Source: a bacterium (GTDB lineage: Bacteria > Oederibacteriota > JAAXVQ01 > JAUVAV01). From it: a stretch of 64,000 nucleotides of DNA. This document shows, piece after piece, positions 26,827 to 37,124 of the stretch. The DNA lies in NCBI GenBank assembly GCA_021108215.1, contig JAIORK010000026.1:62001-126000 (forward strand), given 5' to 3'. Every line of letters begins with the position of its first letter. Within the stretch, counting starts at the first letter, position 1. The notes under the pieces are model-generated. The model was given only the letters and a program-made list of their open reading frames with translations. It was not told the DNA's origin and did no database searches. The position numbers were made by a program, and so were the translations under genes.

Positions 26827-27927
26827 TCAGATAATGGTTTGCTCGGTCGCTTTGTCAAAAAAATGAGCTTTGCTCATATCAAGCACCAAGTCAATGTCTT
26901 GGTTGACTTCCAGTTGCTCATAAGAATCCACCCGGGCGATAAAAGGACTTTTGCCGGTGGTCAAATAGAGATAAGCCTCCGCGCCCATGGGTTCAACCAC
27001 TTCAACCGTCGCGGTAATGGTATTGTCGGATGATGCGTTGGATGCATAGACTTTATCAAAAATATCCTCAGGCCGGATGCCGAACAGAACATCTTTGCCC
27101 ATATACTCCTCCAGTGCCGAGACATGCTCATCATGCACCTTGACGGTAAAATTTTCTTCCGTAAAATAAGCCGCATCTTTTTTCTTAATCAGAGAACCTT
27201 CCATAAAATTCATCGAAGGGGACCCCATAAAACCTGCCACAAATTTATTACTCGGCTGATCGTAGAGCGTGATTGGATCAGCAATTTGTTGAATATAACC
27301 GTCCTTCATCACCACAATGCGGTCACCCATGGTCATGGCTTCGACCTGGTCATGGGTCACATAGATCATGGTCGCCTGGAGTCGCGTGTGCAGCTTCCCG
27401 ATTTCGGCACGCATCTGCACACGTAATTTAGCATCCAAATTCGAAAGTGGTTCGTCAAATAAAAAGACCTTGGGTTTACGTACAATTGCACGACCCACCG
27501 CGACGCGCTGACGCTGACCGCCCGAGAGCTCTTTGGGACGGCGCTGGAGCAGTTCCTTGATATTAAGAATCTCGGCAGCTTCCATAACCCGTTGATCAAT
27601 CTCATCTTTGGGAAGTTTTTTTAATCTTAGACCAAATGCCATATTTTCATAAACTGTCATATGCGGATACAATGCATAATTTTGAAAAACCATGGCAATA
27701 TCGCGGTCCTTGGGCGGAACATCGTTTACCAATCTATCGCCAATATGAACCTCGCCCTCGGAAATATCTTCCAAACCGGCAATCAGGCGCAATGTTGTTG
27801 ATTTGCCGCACCCCGAAGGACCAACCAATACAATAAACTCTTTATCTTCACAACTCAAATTGACATTCTTTACAGCTTCCACACCGGAAAACCGTTTCCA
27901 GACATTTTTTAATACAACGCGTGCCAA
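26827..27927 (-). CDS. ugpC: ABC transporter ATP-binding protein (MalK/UgpC family)
   Basis: A 366-residue ATPase with Walker A GPSGCGKST at residues 36-44, Q-loop MVFQNYALYPHM, signature LSGGQRQRVAVGRA near 134-147, Walker B VFLFDEPLSNLD and H-loop YVTHDQVEAM, followed by a C-terminal TOBE-type regulatory domain (FGIRPEDI near 275, AYLYLTTG). This is the CUT1 sugar-import ATPase class (MalK, UgpC, MsmK), which often serves several transporters; no permease or binding-protein gene is next to it. It is transcribed from a good promoter at 28096-28125 and precedes lptD by 26 bases. Confidence 0.9.
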   Translation of the reverse strand: MARVVLKNVWKRFSGVEAVKNVNLSCEDKEFIVLVGPSGCGKSTTLRLIAGLEDISEGEVHIGDRLVNDVPPKDRDIAMVFQNYALYPHMTVYENMAFGLRLKKLPKDEIDQRVMEAAEILNIKELLQRRPKELSGGQRQRVAVGRAIVRKPKVFLFDEPLSNLDAKLRVQMRAEIGKLHTRLQATMIYVTHDQVEAMTMGDRIVVMKDGYIQQIADPITLYDQPSNKFVAGFMGSPSMNFMEGSLIKKKDAAYFTEENFTVKVHDEHVSALEEYMGKDVLFGIRPEDIFDKVYASNASSDNTITATVEVVEPMGAEAYLYLTTGKSPFIARVDSYEQLEVNQDIDLVLDMSKAHFFDKATEQTII

Positions 27928-28095
27928 TGGTAAACCTCCTCAAACTTCCAAGACAAAGTAGTATCCCTGTTTACAGGGCATTTCGCTTTGAAATAGATGA
28001 TTATTTATCTCCCCGCATTTCCATGCAGGGTCCGATCTGCAAAAACTACATTGCTAGACATGACCTAAAAAAAGGAAAAATACAAATTTTTTGTT

Positions 28096-28125
28096 ATTTT
28101 ACAGACTAAATAATGCGCATGTCAA
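28096..28125 (-). promoter_or_regulatory. Sigma70-type promoter for the ABC ATPase gene
   Basis: Minus-strand TTGACA (28120-28125), 18-base spacer, TAAAAT (28096-28101), immediately after the argH stop. The transcript would have a leader of about 160 bases. That leader contains two short hairpins, at 28011-28030 (CCCTGCAT...ATGCGGGG on the minus strand) and 27965-27978 (CCCTGTAAACAGGG). I see no known riboswitch in it. Confidence 0.65.
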
Positions 28126-29556
28126 TCATTTATTTCCTCTTTTCGTCCCAAAAAGCCGTTTCCGTGTCCGGGCCATGGCGCTGCGGACTGGTTCCTGGCC
28201 GGTGCCGCCGGCTGATTTCTTCCGAGCCACCGTATTTTCCAAGGTTACCTCGATAATTATTTCCTTTCCAAATTTAGGATGAAACTTTTGCCATAAGTCC
28301 AGAGGAAATTTATCAAGGGTAATCCCCCGCTCAGAGGCATACGTCACGATCCGGCCGACCGCCTCATGGGCTTCCCGGAAGGGCACACCTTTTTTAACCA
28401 AGTGATCAGCAGCCTCTGTTGCTGTAGGAAACCCCCGCTCACAAGCTGTCTCCAGGGCTTCACGGTTGAGGGTCATACTCTCCAACATGGGCGCAAGCAC
28501 AATAAATGTTTGGACCAAAACATCACAGGTATCAAAAACCGGTGTCTTGTCTTCCTGCAAATCGCGATTATAGGTCAAAGGCAGACCCTTAAGCACGGTA
28601 AGCAATGTCATCAAATCACCGATTACCCGGCTGCTGCGGCCGCGAATCAACTCAGCAATATCAGGATTGCGCTTCTGCGGCATAATCGAAGAGCCGGTGG
28701 AAAAACCCTGATGCATGGTCACAAAGCGGTATTCGCTGCCGGAAAACCAAATCAATTCTTCAGTCAGGCGTGAGAGATGAATGGCGCAAATGGCGGCTGT
28801 CGATAAAAACTCAAGACAGAAATCGCGATCTCCCACCGTATCCATAGAATTGACACTCACACGCGAAAAACCGAGCAACTCAGCTGCCAACTTCCGGTCA
28901 ATGGAGTGACTGGTCCCTGCCAGTGCGGCTGAACCCAAAGGCAATTCATCCAGACTTCCCTGGAGCACTTGAACAAAACGCATCTCATCACGGTGAAACG
29001 CTTCCAGATGCGCCATGAGCCAGTGCGAGACCAACACCGGTTGCGCCACCTGCATATGCGTATATCCAGGCATGATCCACCCGGTATGCTTTCGGGCCAG
29101 AGTAAAAAGCGCTTTTTGTACAGCGAGCAATCCACAAATAATTTCTTCACTCTCATCCTGAAGATACAGTTTGAGGTCAGTCAAAACTTGATCATTGCGG
29201 GACCGGGCGGTATGCATTTTGCCGGCAACATCGCCGATTTTTTCGTACAACCGCCGTTCCACCAGCATGTGAACATCTTCATCTTGAGGTTGGGTAGGCA
29301 CGACCCCTTTTTCCCAGTCTGCTAAAATCTTGTCCAATCCCTGCTGAATTTTTTTCGCCTCGCTCCGGGCAATTATTTTCTGTTTGCCCAGCATCTCAAC
29401 ATGTGCCTGGCTGGCCACAACATCATACGGCAGCAGTCGCACATCAATTTCCAATGACGAGGAATACGCCTCGGCGCGCGGGTCCGGTCCTTCGGTAAAC
29501 CGGCCGGACCAGGCTTTTTTAGCTTTGGCAGTCTTTTTTTTCGGTTTAGGGGTCAT
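28126..29556 (-). CDS. argH: Argininosuccinate lyase
   Basis: A 476-residue fumarase/aspartase superfamily enzyme. WSGRF near residue 16 opens the family domain; HTARSRNDQ near 115-123, GYTHMQVAQPV near 164 and the signature GSSIMPQKRNP at 288-298 supply the active site, including the catalytic serine of the GSS loop. It splits argininosuccinate into arginine and fumarate, the last step of arginine synthesis. It is the final gene of the argB-D-F-G-H run. A basic tail (ARTRKRLFGTKR) and a Lys-rich leader extend the usual length slightly. Confidence 0.95.
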   Translation of the reverse strand: MTPKPKKKTAKAKKAWSGRFTEGPDPRAEAYSSSLEIDVRLLPYDVVASQAHVEMLGKQKIIARSEAKKIQQGLDKILADWEKGVVPTQPQDEDVHMLVERRLYEKIGDVAGKMHTARSRNDQVLTDLKLYLQDESEEIICGLLAVQKALFTLARKHTGWIMPGYTHMQVAQPVLVSHWLMAHLEAFHRDEMRFVQVLQGSLDELPLGSAALAGTSHSIDRKLAAELLGFSRVSVNSMDTVGDRDFCLEFLSTAAICAIHLSRLTEELIWFSGSEYRFVTMHQGFSTGSSIMPQKRNPDIAELIRGRSSRVIGDLMTLLTVLKGLPLTYNRDLQEDKTPVFDTCDVLVQTFIVLAPMLESMTLNREALETACERGFPTATEAADHLVKKGVPFREAHEAVGRIVTYASERGITLDKFPLDLWQKFHPKFGKEIIIEVTLENTVARKKSAGGTGQEPVRSAMARTRKRLFGTKRGNK

Positions 29557-29578
29557 GGTGGTTCATCCTTTGCATGAC

Positions 29579-29599
29579 GGGCGACCATAAGGGTCGCCC
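29579..29599. repeat. GGGCGACC palindrome between argG and argH
   Basis: Perfect 8-bp hairpin GGGCGACC-ATAAG-GGTCGCCC, followed by CCTAC. It has the look of dispersed REP-type palindromes. There is no T-run, so it is not a standard terminator; it lies inside the arginine operon. Confidence 0.55.
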
Positions 29600-29607
29600 C
29601 TACACAT

Positions 29608-30816
29608 TTATTTTCTTTTTTTTAATCCCGCCCGTACTTTAAGCGGCAATCCGTACAACGAAATAAAACCAGTGGCGTCGGATTGCTTATACACATCATC
29701 CTCGCCAAAAGTGGCCAGTCGTTCAGAAAAAAGTGAGTACGGTGAACGGCGGCCTACTGCCGTCGCCTGACCTTTGTAAAGTTTCATGCGCACCTCACCG
29801 GTCGCAGTCTTCATGGTTTCATGCATAAAAGCATCCAATGATTCCCGGACTTGTGTAAACCACTGCCCGTTGTAAACCAGATCAGCATATTTCAATGCCA
29901 GCTGATTGCGCAAATACATCGTCTCACGGTCTAAAACCAAACTGGCAATTTCATGCATGGCCGCCACCAAAACCGTACCCGCCGGTGTTTCATAAGCGCC
30001 GCGCGACTTCATCCCTACCAAACGATTCTCCACCAAATCACTCCGCCCCACCCCATGACGGCCCGCCAATTTGTTCAGTTTTTGGATCAGCGCCACCAAC
30101 TCCATGGCACGACCATTGAGACTTACCGGTTTCCCGGCTTCAAACCCAAGGGTAACCACTTCTGACTTGTTGGGTGCTGTTTCCGGATCTGCGGTCAACA
30201 TCCAAACCTGATTTTTTGGTGCCTGCCAGGGATCTTCCAGCTCCCCCCCCTCATGGCTGATATGCCAAAGATTGCGGTCACGGGAATAGAGTTTTTTCAG
30301 TGTCTGTACAATCGGTATTTTTTTTGCCTTAGCATACGCCAGCGCATCTTCCCGGGATTTAATATCCCAGTGTGCTTCACGCCAAGGCGCAATAACTTTG
30401 ATCTCAGGTGCCAGTGCCTGATAGGTCAGCTCAAAACGCACTTGATCATTCCCCTTGCCTGTGCAACCGTGCGCCACGGCATCCGCACCTTCTTTTTTGG
30501 CAATGGCAATCTGGTGTTTGGCAATCAATGGCCGGGCAATTGAAGTTCCCAGCAGATACTTATTCTCATACACCGCACCGGATTTGAGCATGGGCAGAAT
30601 GTAATCATTGGCAAATTCTTTTTTCAGATCAAGCACATAGCACTTTGAAGCGCCGATTTTCTTTGCTTTGGCCTGCAATCCGCGCAATTCTTCCTCCTGC
30701 CCCACATCCGCTGCACAGGCAATAACTTCACACTGGTAGTTATCCTTAAGCCAGGGAATAATCACCGACGTGTCCAACCCGCCGGAATAGGCTAAAACAA
30801 CTTTTTTAATTTTCAT
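29608..30816 (-). CDS. argG: Argininosuccinate synthase
   Basis: A 402-residue N-type ATP pyrophosphatase. The P-loop [11 protein letters not shown] is at residues 9-19, [13 protein letters not shown] near 117-129 binds citrulline/aspartate in known structures, and [15 protein letters not shown] near 171-185 and ESLDAFM near 344 are typical. It joins citrulline and aspartate using ATP. It lies between argF and argH in the same direction; the gap of 106 bases to argF contains no clear signal. Confidence 0.95.
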   Translation of the reverse strand: MKIKKVVLAYSGGLDTSVIIPWLKDNYQCEVIACAADVGQEEELRGLQAKAKKIGASKCYVLDLKKEFANDYILPMLKSGAVYENKYLLGTSIARPLIAKHQIAIAKKEGADAVAHGCTGKGNDQVRFELTYQALAPEIKVIAPWREAHWDIKSREDALAYAKAKKIPIVQTLKKLYSRDRNLWHISHEGGELEDPWQAPKNQVWMLTADPETAPNKSEVVTLGFEAGKPVSLNGRAMELVALIQKLNKLAGRHGVGRSDLVENRLVGMKSRGAYETPAGTVLVAAMHEIASLVLDRETMYLRNQLALKYADLVYNGQWFTQVRESLDAFMHETMKTATGEVRMKLYKGQATAVGRRSPYSLFSERLATFGEDDVYKQSDATGFISLYGLPLKVRAGLKKRK

Positions 30817-30922
30817 AGACTTATCCTCTCAAATGTAACTATCGTACCAGCGCAAACACAATAAACCGCCCGGATTTCCCAATACTTTTTCCATGCTGAA
30901 TCCTTCAACCGGTATTCGCTGT

Positions 30923-31906
30923 TTACCGGTTCTGGAGCAATAGTTTCAAAATCGCTTTTTGCGCATGCAGCCGATTTTCCGCCTGATCAAAAACAATTGA
31001 CTGTTTGCCGTCAATCACCTCATCTGTCACTTCATGACCGCGATGGGCCGGCAGACAATGCATAAACACGGCACGCGGTGAAGCATGGGCCATGAGTTTT
31101 TCATTGACCTGATATTTTTTTAGCGCCTTGGCCCGCTGTGCCTGTTCCTTCTCTTGCCCCATGGAGACCCAGACATCCGTATAGACCACATCAGCATGCG
31201 ATACGGCCCTGACCGGGTCCATGGTCATATACACAGCACCCCCGCTTTTCCGCCGGTCACTCTCACTTAATTCAATGGTATGCTTGTCCATCTCAAACCC
31301 CAAAGGAGACGCAATGGCCAGTTCAATCCCGGTCTTGGCTGCACCAAAAATCAGCGACCGGGCCACATTGTTGCCGTCACCGACATAAGCGACACGCAAT
31401 CGTTTGAGTTTTCCGAAACGTTCCTTGATGGTCAAAAGATCTGCCAGTACTTGACAGGGATGCGCATAATCAGTCAATGCATTAATCACCGGAACTGAAG
31501 CATCGCGCGCCAATTCTACGGCCTTGCGATGTGCATCGGTCCTGATGATGATACCATCCACATAGCGCGAGAGCACCTGGGCTGTATCGGCAATCGTCTC
31601 TCCCCGGCCTACTTGCAAATCACGACCTGCCAGATAAAGCATAGTGCCGCCCAAGTGATACATTGCCGTCTCAAAAGAAACCCGGGTACGGGTTGAACTT
31701 TTCTCAAAAATCGCCGCCATCACCTTGCCTTTAAGCGGTTGATCATTTTTCTTCTTTTGATATGCAATCTTCAATTCCGTCGTCGTCTTTAAAATCAATT
31801 CAACATCTTGAACACTCAATTGTGCAATAGTCAAAAGATGGTCAACCGACAATCCTTTGCCGGTCTTTTTTTTTGCTGTTTTTTTCACTGCTTTTTTCGC
31901 TGTCAT
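30923..31906 (-). CDS. argF: Ornithine carbamoyltransferase
   Basis: A 327-residue transcarbamylase. The carbamoyl-phosphate motif SSTRTR is at about residues 70-75, HPCQVLADLLT near 150 and HCLPAHRG near 284 are the ornithine-type signatures. It forms citrulline from ornithine and carbamoyl phosphate. An unusual Lys/Ala-rich leader (TAKKAVKKTAKKKTGKG) precedes the normal start of the fold (LLTIAQLS); similar Lys-rich leaders occur on Gmd and ArgH here, so this seems a habit of the genome. Confidence 0.95.
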   Translation of the reverse strand: MTAKKAVKKTAKKKTGKGLSVDHLLTIAQLSVQDVELILKTTTELKIAYQKKKNDQPLKGKVMAAIFEKSSTRTRVSFETAMYHLGGTMLYLAGRDLQVGRGETIADTAQVLSRYVDGIIIRTDAHRKAVELARDASVPVINALTDYAHPCQVLADLLTIKERFGKLKRLRVAYVGDGNNVARSLIFGAAKTGIELAIASPLGFEMDKHTIELSESDRRKSGGAVYMTMDPVRAVSHADVVYTDVWVSMGQEKEQAQRAKALKKYQVNEKLMAHASPRAVFMHCLPAHRGHEVTDEVIDGKQSIVFDQAENRLHAQKAILKLLLQNR

Positions 31907-31998
31907 ATGATGCCCCCTTCAATGCAACACTCAAACTCGTTTAAATTTTCCCAGGCTGCGTTCGCAAACCAGTCCCGCGTTCCGCCGGGAACACGGAA

Positions 31999-33219
31999 TT
32001 ATACTCTAAATACTTTTTCCATCACCTTCTCCAAAATTTTTAAGGCCTCGTCAATCTCCTGCTTTGTGATAATCAAAGCCGGCAGAAACCGCAATACATT
32101 GCCGGCAGTACAATTCATCACCAAGCCGGCTGCCAGCGCTTGCCGTACAACCTCCGGCCCTTTTTCTTTGAGCTCCATTCCCCACATCAGGCCAATGCCC
32201 CGTACATCAACACAATTGGCTGCATAGGTTTTCGCCAAAATTGCCAGCTGTTCTCCCAGATAGGCACCCTTTTCCCGAACAGATTCCAAGAATCCCGGTT
32301 TGGCCAATTCTCCCAGCAAAACCACGCCCCCGACTGCCGCCACCGGATTGCCTCCGAATGTACTGCCATGTTCACCAAGCTCCAAGGCTGAGGCAATTGT
32401 TTCGGTCGTGATTAATGCGGAAAGCGGAAATCCGCCACCCAGGGGTTTTCCCAACAACAAAACATCCGGCTGTACGCCAAACGCTTCGTAAGCATTCATA
32501 TAGCCGCTCCGACCAAGGCCGCATTGAATCTCATCAAAAATCAGGAGCAGCCGGTTACGATCACAAAGCCCCCGTAAATCCCGAAGATACTTCTGCGTCC
32601 CCAAATGAATGCCGCCCTCGCCTTGAATGGGTTCCACCATAATTGCACAGGTCTTGTTGGTAATCGCCGACGCTGTGGTGGCAAAATTATTGATCGGCAC
32701 ATGCTTAAAACCAGGCAGCATGGGATCAATCCCCTTATGATACTTGTCCTGACCGGTGGCGGAAAGGGCGCCGAATGTCCGGCCGTGAAACGAATTCCGC
32801 AATGTAATAATTTCGTACTGCGCCTCTGGCGGTTGTTCCCGGCGCGCCCATTTCCGTGCCAGCTTAACGGCCAGTTCCACAATCTCTGCGCCGCTATTGG
32901 CAAAAAGCACCTTATCCCCAAATGTAACATCCACCAGCTTTTGGGCCAGCTGTACCTGAGGTGCAAGATAATAAAGATTGCCGGTATGCACCAGGCTCTT
33001 CAACTGGGCCTGCATCGCTGCCATCTGTGCGGGATGGTCATAACCCAGATTCATGACAGCGTGCCCGGAAAAAAAATCCAAACATTCCGTGCCCTCGCTG
33101 TCTGTCAGCCGACAGCCAAAACCTTTTTGCCACACAACGGGCTGACGGTTAAACGTCTTGGCAATCACCTGCGCCTCTTGTTTAAAAAGTGCTTCCTTAT
33201 TCACTTCATTGGTTTTCAA
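31999..33219 (-). CDS. argD: Acetylornithine aminotransferase
   Basis: A 406-residue class III PLP-dependent aminotransferase. NSGAEIVELAVKLARKW near residues 108-124, FHGRTFGALSATGQ near 144-157, LLIFDEIQCGLGRSG near 225-239 and the PLP lysine Lys258 in GKPLGGGFPL define ArgD and its relatives. It converts N-acetylglutamate semialdehyde to N-acetylornithine. The best start is a TTG at 33219, 4 bases after the argB stop with a GGGGGC ribosome site; no ATG fits the expected N-terminus. Confidence 0.93.
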   Translation of the reverse strand: MKTNEVNKEALFKQEAQVIAKTFNRQPVVWQKGFGCRLTDSEGTECLDFFSGHAVMNLGYDHPAQMAAMQAQLKSLVHTGNLYYLAPQVQLAQKLVDVTFGDKVLFANSGAEIVELAVKLARKWARREQPPEAQYEIITLRNSFHGRTFGALSATGQDKYHKGIDPMLPGFKHVPINNFATTASAITNKTCAIMVEPIQGEGGIHLGTQKYLRDLRGLCDRNRLLLIFDEIQCGLGRSGYMNAYEAFGVQPDVLLLGKPLGGGFPLSALITTETIASALELGEHGSTFGGNPVAAVGGVVLLGELAKPGFLESVREKGAYLGEQLAILAKTYAANCVDVRGIGLMWGMELKEKGPEVVRQALAAGLVMNCTAGNVLRFLPALIITKQEIDEALKILEKVMEKVFRV

Positions 33220-33223
33220 CGAC

Positions 33224-34090
33224 TTATGCCCCCTTCACCATCTGGGTCCCAATGCCCTTGTCGGTAAAAATTTCCAACAAAAGCGCATGTGAGACCTTGC
33301 CATTCACAATATGCGTTTTTTCCACGCCGGCGTTAAGCGCCTTTTCACAAGCCCTGACCTTGGGCAGCATACCGCCCTGGATCACACCCGCATCAATAAG
33401 CTTTTCGATCTCACTGACTTTCAACGTCGAAAGCAAAGATTTCGCATCATCCTTATCCCGCAAAATACCCGGAACGTCGGTAAGCAAAATCAGCTTGTCC
33501 GCATGCAATGCCACAGCAATCGCGGCAGCCACATCATCGGCATTGTTGTTGTACGTTTGACCTTTGACATCCACCGCCACCGGTGCAATCACCGGAATAA
33601 ATATTTCCCGATCCAGCGTGTTGATGACATCCGGAACCACTTTGATAATTTCACCCACAAAACCAAGGTCCACACCATCCTCAATCACTTTCCCGGCCGT
33701 AAGCAGCCCGCCGTCTTTACCGGAAAGCCCCACCGCCTTACCACCATGCCGGTTGATCGCGGCCACAATCTCCTGGTTCACTTTACCCACCAAAACCATC
33801 TCAGTGATCTCCATGGCATCGGCATCCGTAACCCGCCTGCCTTTCACAAAGGCCACCTGTTTACCCATCTTCTCCATGGTCTGAGTAATTGCCGGACCGC
33901 CGCCATGGACCACCACCGGGCGCATGCCCACATACTTCATGAGTACAATATCCTGCATGACCTCTTCTTTAAGCTTGGGATCAATCATGGCAGCCCCACC
34001 GTATTTAATAACAATCGTCTTGCCATAAAATTCTTTTATATACGGCAATGCCTCAATGAGCACTTTTGCTTTTGAAATTAATGCTTCCAT
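33224..34090 (-). CDS. argB: Acetylglutamate kinase
   Basis: A 288-residue amino acid kinase. [10 protein letters not shown] near residues 27-36, VVHGGGPAI near 60-68, VGLSGKDGG near 118-126 and [13 protein letters not shown] near 183-195 match ArgB. It phosphorylates N-acetylglutamate, the committed step in the acetylated ornithine route. It is first of five arg genes and follows a probable terminator (34106-34172), so it likely begins its own operon. The N-terminal helix of hexameric, arginine-sensitive forms may be present ([19 protein letters not shown]). No ARG box is visible upstream. Confidence 0.95.
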   Translation of the reverse strand: MEALISKAKVLIEALPYIKEFYGKTIVIKYGGAAMIDPKLKEEVMQDIVLMKYVGMRPVVVHGGGPAITQTMEKMGKQVAFVKGRRVTDADAMEITEMVLVGKVNQEIVAAINRHGGKAVGLSGKDGGLLTAGKVIEDGVDLGFVGEIIKVVPDVINTLDREIFIPVIAPVAVDVKGQTYNNNADDVAAAIAVALHADKLILLTDVPGILRDKDDAKSLLSTLKVSEIEKLIDAGVIQGGMLPKVRACEKALNAGVEKTHIVNGKVSHALLLEIFTDKGIGTQMVKGA

Positions 34091-34105
34091 TGCTTACTCC
34101 TTTTC

Positions 34106-34172
34106 AAAAAAACCCCACCCAGCTCCTTATGCCTATCCATACAAATTGTTGGTCGCCTGCGCTGTGTGGGTT
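34106..34172 (-). terminator. Probable intrinsic terminator after hslU
   Basis: Minus strand AACCCACACAGC pairs with GCTGGGTGGGGTT (one bulge, one mismatch), with a 37-base loop and a run of T at 34106-34112. It separates the topA-hslU unit from argB. Confidence 0.5.
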
Positions 34173-34253
34173 TGGCAGTAGGCTTCATTCCTCAATCTTT
34201 CTCAAACCTGTAATAATCATCCCTACACTGCGGCACGGAGATTTCATCATCCA

Positions 34254-35648
34254 TCAAAGAATATACCGGTTTAAATCCTGATCTTTCAACAAATCACCAA
34301 TGCGCTGCCGAATATAATCCGGTGTAACCTCCACCGTATTACCGGGCATCTCGCTGGCATTAAAACTCACCTCTTCCAATACCCGTTCCATCACCGTATG
34401 CAGACGGCGGGCACCGATATCCTCTGCAAGCTTGTTGGCCTGATACGCCACATTGGCCAACTCATCAATTGCACCCTCTGTAAATTCCAGATTAACTCCC
34501 TCTGTCTCCATGAGAGCCTTGTACTGTTTGGTCAGCGCTTGCTTGGGCTCTATCAAAATACGTTTAAAATCTTCCGCCTTCAACGAGGTCAATTCCGCAC
34601 GCAAAGGAAACCGCCCCTGCAATTCCGGAATCAAATCCGAAGGCTTGGAAACATGAAACGCACCGGCAGCAATAAAAAGAATATGCTGTGTCTTGACCTC
34701 GCCGTGGCGTGTGTTTACCGTCGTCCCCTCCACAATCGGGAGCAAATCGCGTTGTACTCCCTCGCGCGACACATCCGGGCCGCGGCCCTGTTCGCTTTTC
34801 CCTGCCACCTTATCCAGCTCGTCAATAAAAACAATCCCCATTTCCTCAACACGCCTGACGGCCTCGGATTTCACCTCACTCATATCCACCATTTTGCTCA
34901 ATTCTTCCTGAACCATTTGGCGCCGCGCTTGTGCCACCTTAATTCTCCTGCTGCGCGGCTGTCCCGGCTGGCCACCCGGCATAAGATTTTGCATCATATC
35001 CTGTATATTCATCCCCAATTCATCCATATTGGCACCGGAAAAAATTTCCACCATGGGCATGGTGGGCTGTTCCTTGGTCTCAAACTCCACCATCTCATCT
35101 TCAAGCTCATTGGCTTTCAATTGCCGCTTAACTTTCTCGCGCGCTTCCGCATGTAAATGCTTGCGCGCAGCTTCACCTTCCGCATCCATTGGCTTGCGTT
35201 TCCCCGGTACCGGCACCAGCAAATTCACCAACCGTTCATTGACAATTTCCTCCGCCTTGGCTCGAACCTTGCTGAATTTTTCCTCACGCACTAAATTGAG
35301 TGCCTGGCTTACCAGATCGCGAATCATGGATTCCACATCCCGCCCCACATAACCGACCTCCGTGTACTTGGAGGCCTCAACTTTTACAAAAGGCGCTTTT
35401 ACCAAGGCTGCCAGACGACGTGCTATCTCGGTCTTGCCTACACCGGTGGGGCCGATCAGAATAATATTTTTCGGCGTCACTTCCTGGCGCATTGCCTCTG
35501 CCAAACGGCGGCGACGCATACGGTTACGCAGTGCAATTGCCACAATCCGTTTGGCCTGATCCTGGCCTACAATGTATTTATCCAACTCCGCAACAATTTG
35601 CAGCGGTGTCAAGTCAAATTGGGACATTTCGTTTTTTTTCTCTTTCAT
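34254..35648 (-). CDS. hslU: ATP-dependent protease ATPase subunit HslU
   Basis: A 464-residue AAA+ unfoldase. Walker [11 protein letters not shown] at residues 65-74, the [13 protein letters not shown] pore-loop region near 96-108, Walker [11 protein letters not shown], an I-domain with acidic and Met-rich segments (about 150-240), sensor region [11 protein letters not shown] and the C-terminal tail DLNRYIL, which inserts into HslV in the known complex. It unfolds substrates for the HslV peptidase. It overlaps hslV by 4 bases. Confidence 0.95.
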   Translation of the reverse strand: MKEKKNEMSQFDLTPLQIVAELDKYIVGQDQAKRIVAIALRNRMRRRRLAEAMRQEVTPKNIILIGPTGVGKTEIARRLAALVKAPFVKVEASKYTEVGYVGRDVESMIRDLVSQALNLVREEKFSKVRAKAEEIVNERLVNLLVPVPGKRKPMDAEGEAARKHLHAEAREKVKRQLKANELEDEMVEFETKEQPTMPMVEIFSGANMDELGMNIQDMMQNLMPGGQPGQPRSRRIKVAQARRQMVQEELSKMVDMSEVKSEAVRRVEEMGIVFIDELDKVAGKSEQGRGPDVSREGVQRDLLPIVEGTTVNTRHGEVKTQHILFIAAGAFHVSKPSDLIPELQGRFPLRAELTSLKAEDFKRILIEPKQALTKQYKALMETEGVNLEFTEGAIDELANVAYQANKLAEDIGARRLHTVMERVLEEVSFNASEMPGNTVEVTPDYIRQRIGDLLKDQDLNRYIL

Positions 35649-36184
35649 AATTCTTCCACCGTTACTTCATGATTGGTATAGATGCAGATATCCGCCGCAA
35701 TATGCAGCGCTTGTTCTGCAATCACTTGTGCAGTCAAGCTGCTATATTGCAATAGTGCGCGAGCCGCCGCCAAAGCATAAGGCCCGCCCGAACCGATGGC
35801 TGCCGCTTCTTCATCCGGTTCAATCACATCGCCTGAACCACTAATCATCAGGGTACGTTCCTTGTCCGCGATGAGCAGCAAGGCCTCAAGACGGCGAAGA
35901 TATTTATCCATGCGCCAATCCTTGGCCAATTCAACCGCAGCCCGGGTGAGACTCCCGCTGTATTGCTGTAATTTTTCCTCAAACCGCTCAAACAGCGTAA
36001 ACGCATCTGCCGCAGACCCGGCAAACCCGGCCAAAATTTTATCCTCACCCAAACGCCGAATCTTCTGCGCCTTGCGCTTCATTTTAATATTACCCAGGGT
36101 CACCTGACCATCGCCCGCCAACGCCACTTTACCATCCTTGCGCACTGCCACAATCGTTGTCGCATGAAATTGTTCAATCGTCAT
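35645..36184 (-). CDS. hslV: ATP-dependent protease peptidase subunit HslV
   Basis: The start at 36184 (MTIEQFHA) is chosen by comparison with HslV from Bacillus and Thermotoga, where a short propeptide ending FHA or FHG is removed to expose the catalytic threonine. Here that gives [24 protein letters not shown]. An AGGTGA ribosome site lies upstream, and a longer in-frame extension of 23 codons is not needed. The 179-residue proteasome-beta fold protein retains the N-terminal Thr, Asp and Lys of the active site (GDGQ, KIRR). It is the peptidase of the HslVU complex. Confidence 0.93.
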   Translation of the reverse strand: MTIEQFHATTIVAVRKDGKVALAGDGQVTLGNIKMKRKAQKIRRLGEDKILAGFAGSAADAFTLFERFEEKLQQYSGSLTRAAVELAKDWRMDKYLRRLEALLLIADKERTLMISGSGDVIEPDEEAAAIGSGGPYALAAARALLQYSSLTAQVIAEQALHIAADICIYTNHEVTVEEL

Positions 36185-36260
36185 ACAATCGTCACCTACC
36201 TTTTTTCTTTCACAAACCATATTGCCCTCGCTTTTGGAACACCGCCGATTCACCTGCTTA

Positions 36261-37124
36261 TCAAGCCCGGGGATGTGCCTTGCGATAAACAGCTTTGAGT
36301 TTTTCCGCCGTCACATGAGTATAAATTTGGGTGGTTGTCAGGTTGGCGTGTCCCAACAACTCCTGGACTGAGCGTAAGTCTGCGCCATTATCCAATAAAT
36401 GAGTCGCAAACGAATGCCGCAGGCTGTGCGGCGAGAGCCCGTTTTGTTCACTAACTTGCCGGATATACTTACCGACAATCCGTTCAATACTGCGCGGCGT
36501 CAAAGCGCCTCCGCGCGCATTGCGAAAAATTTTATTGTCTCCGGCCGGTTTTTCAGCTTGCAGATAAACGCGCAGCGCCTTCATTGCCGGATTCCCCAAC
36601 GGAATAATTCTTTCTTTACGGCGCTTGCCAAGTACCCGGACCAGCCCGCCGGAAAAATCAATCGCACTTGCTGTCAACCCGGTCAATTCCGAAAGGCGCA
36701 TACCGGTCGAATAAAAGGTCTCCAAAATCGCGGCATCCCGTTTGCCCTGCAGTGTCGTTGCGTCCGGTGCATTTAAAAGTATGGTGACGGTCTCCTGATC
36801 TAAAAAACGCGGAAGCGCGTGGTCGCCTTTCGGCGTACTCACCCCTGCCACCGGATTATCCTTCACCACGCCTTCGCGCTTGAGATAACGGTAAAAAGAC
36901 CGCAAACTCGCAAGCCGCCGCATAATACTGGCACGGGCTTGATGGGTATCACGCAGTTTTGCCAAATAGGCGCGTATTGTCCTAAACGTCACATCCACCG
37001 GAAAAATCTTTCCTGCAAAACCGTGAAAATCTTCAAGATCCTGACGATAAGCCCGAAGTGTGTGCATAGAAACATTCCGTGCATGTTGCAGGTATGCGAG
37101 AAATTCCCCGACCGGGTCAGCCAC
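36261..37124 (-). CDS. xerC: Tyrosine recombinase XerC
   Basis: A 287-residue tyrosine recombinase with an N-terminal SAM-like core-binding domain (about 5-85) and a catalytic domain holding all six residues: Arg143 ([10 protein letters not shown]), Lys167, His233 and Arg236 (HSLRHSFA), His259 (LLGHANL) and nucleophile Tyr268 (QIYTHV). Length and gene context (topA, hslVU) fit XerC/CodV, which resolves chromosome dimers at dif, rather than an integrase. The start is a GTG at 37124 overlapping the upstream stop by one base. Confidence 0.92.
   Translation of the reverse strand: MADPVGEFLAYLQHARNVSMHTLRAYRQDLEDFHGFAGKIFPVDVTFRTIRAYLAKLRDTHQARASIMRRLASLRSFYRYLKREGVVKDNPVAGVSTPKGDHALPRFLDQETVTILLNAPDATTLQGKRDAAILETFYSTGMRLSELTGLTASAIDFSGGLVRVLGKRRKERIIPLGNPAMKALRVYLQAEKPAGDNKIFRNARGGALTPRSIERIVGKYIRQVSEQNGLSPHSLRHSFATHLLDNGADLRSVQELLGHANLTTTQIYTHVTAEKLKAVYRKAHPRA

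Noticed and set aside
33311-34075. 254-codon open frame on the plus strand opposite argB
   Set aside because: Complete overlap with argB, which has all family motifs; no signal or family in the opposite frame. A shadow of the coding strand.
34398-35156. 252-codon open frame on the plus strand opposite hslU
   Set aside because: Lies inside hslU, which is intact; His/Leu-rich shadow translation without motifs.
36261-37124. Mobile-element integrase instead of XerC
   Set aside because: Normal XerC length, position in the topA-hslVU unit, and no attachment sites or phage genes nearby.
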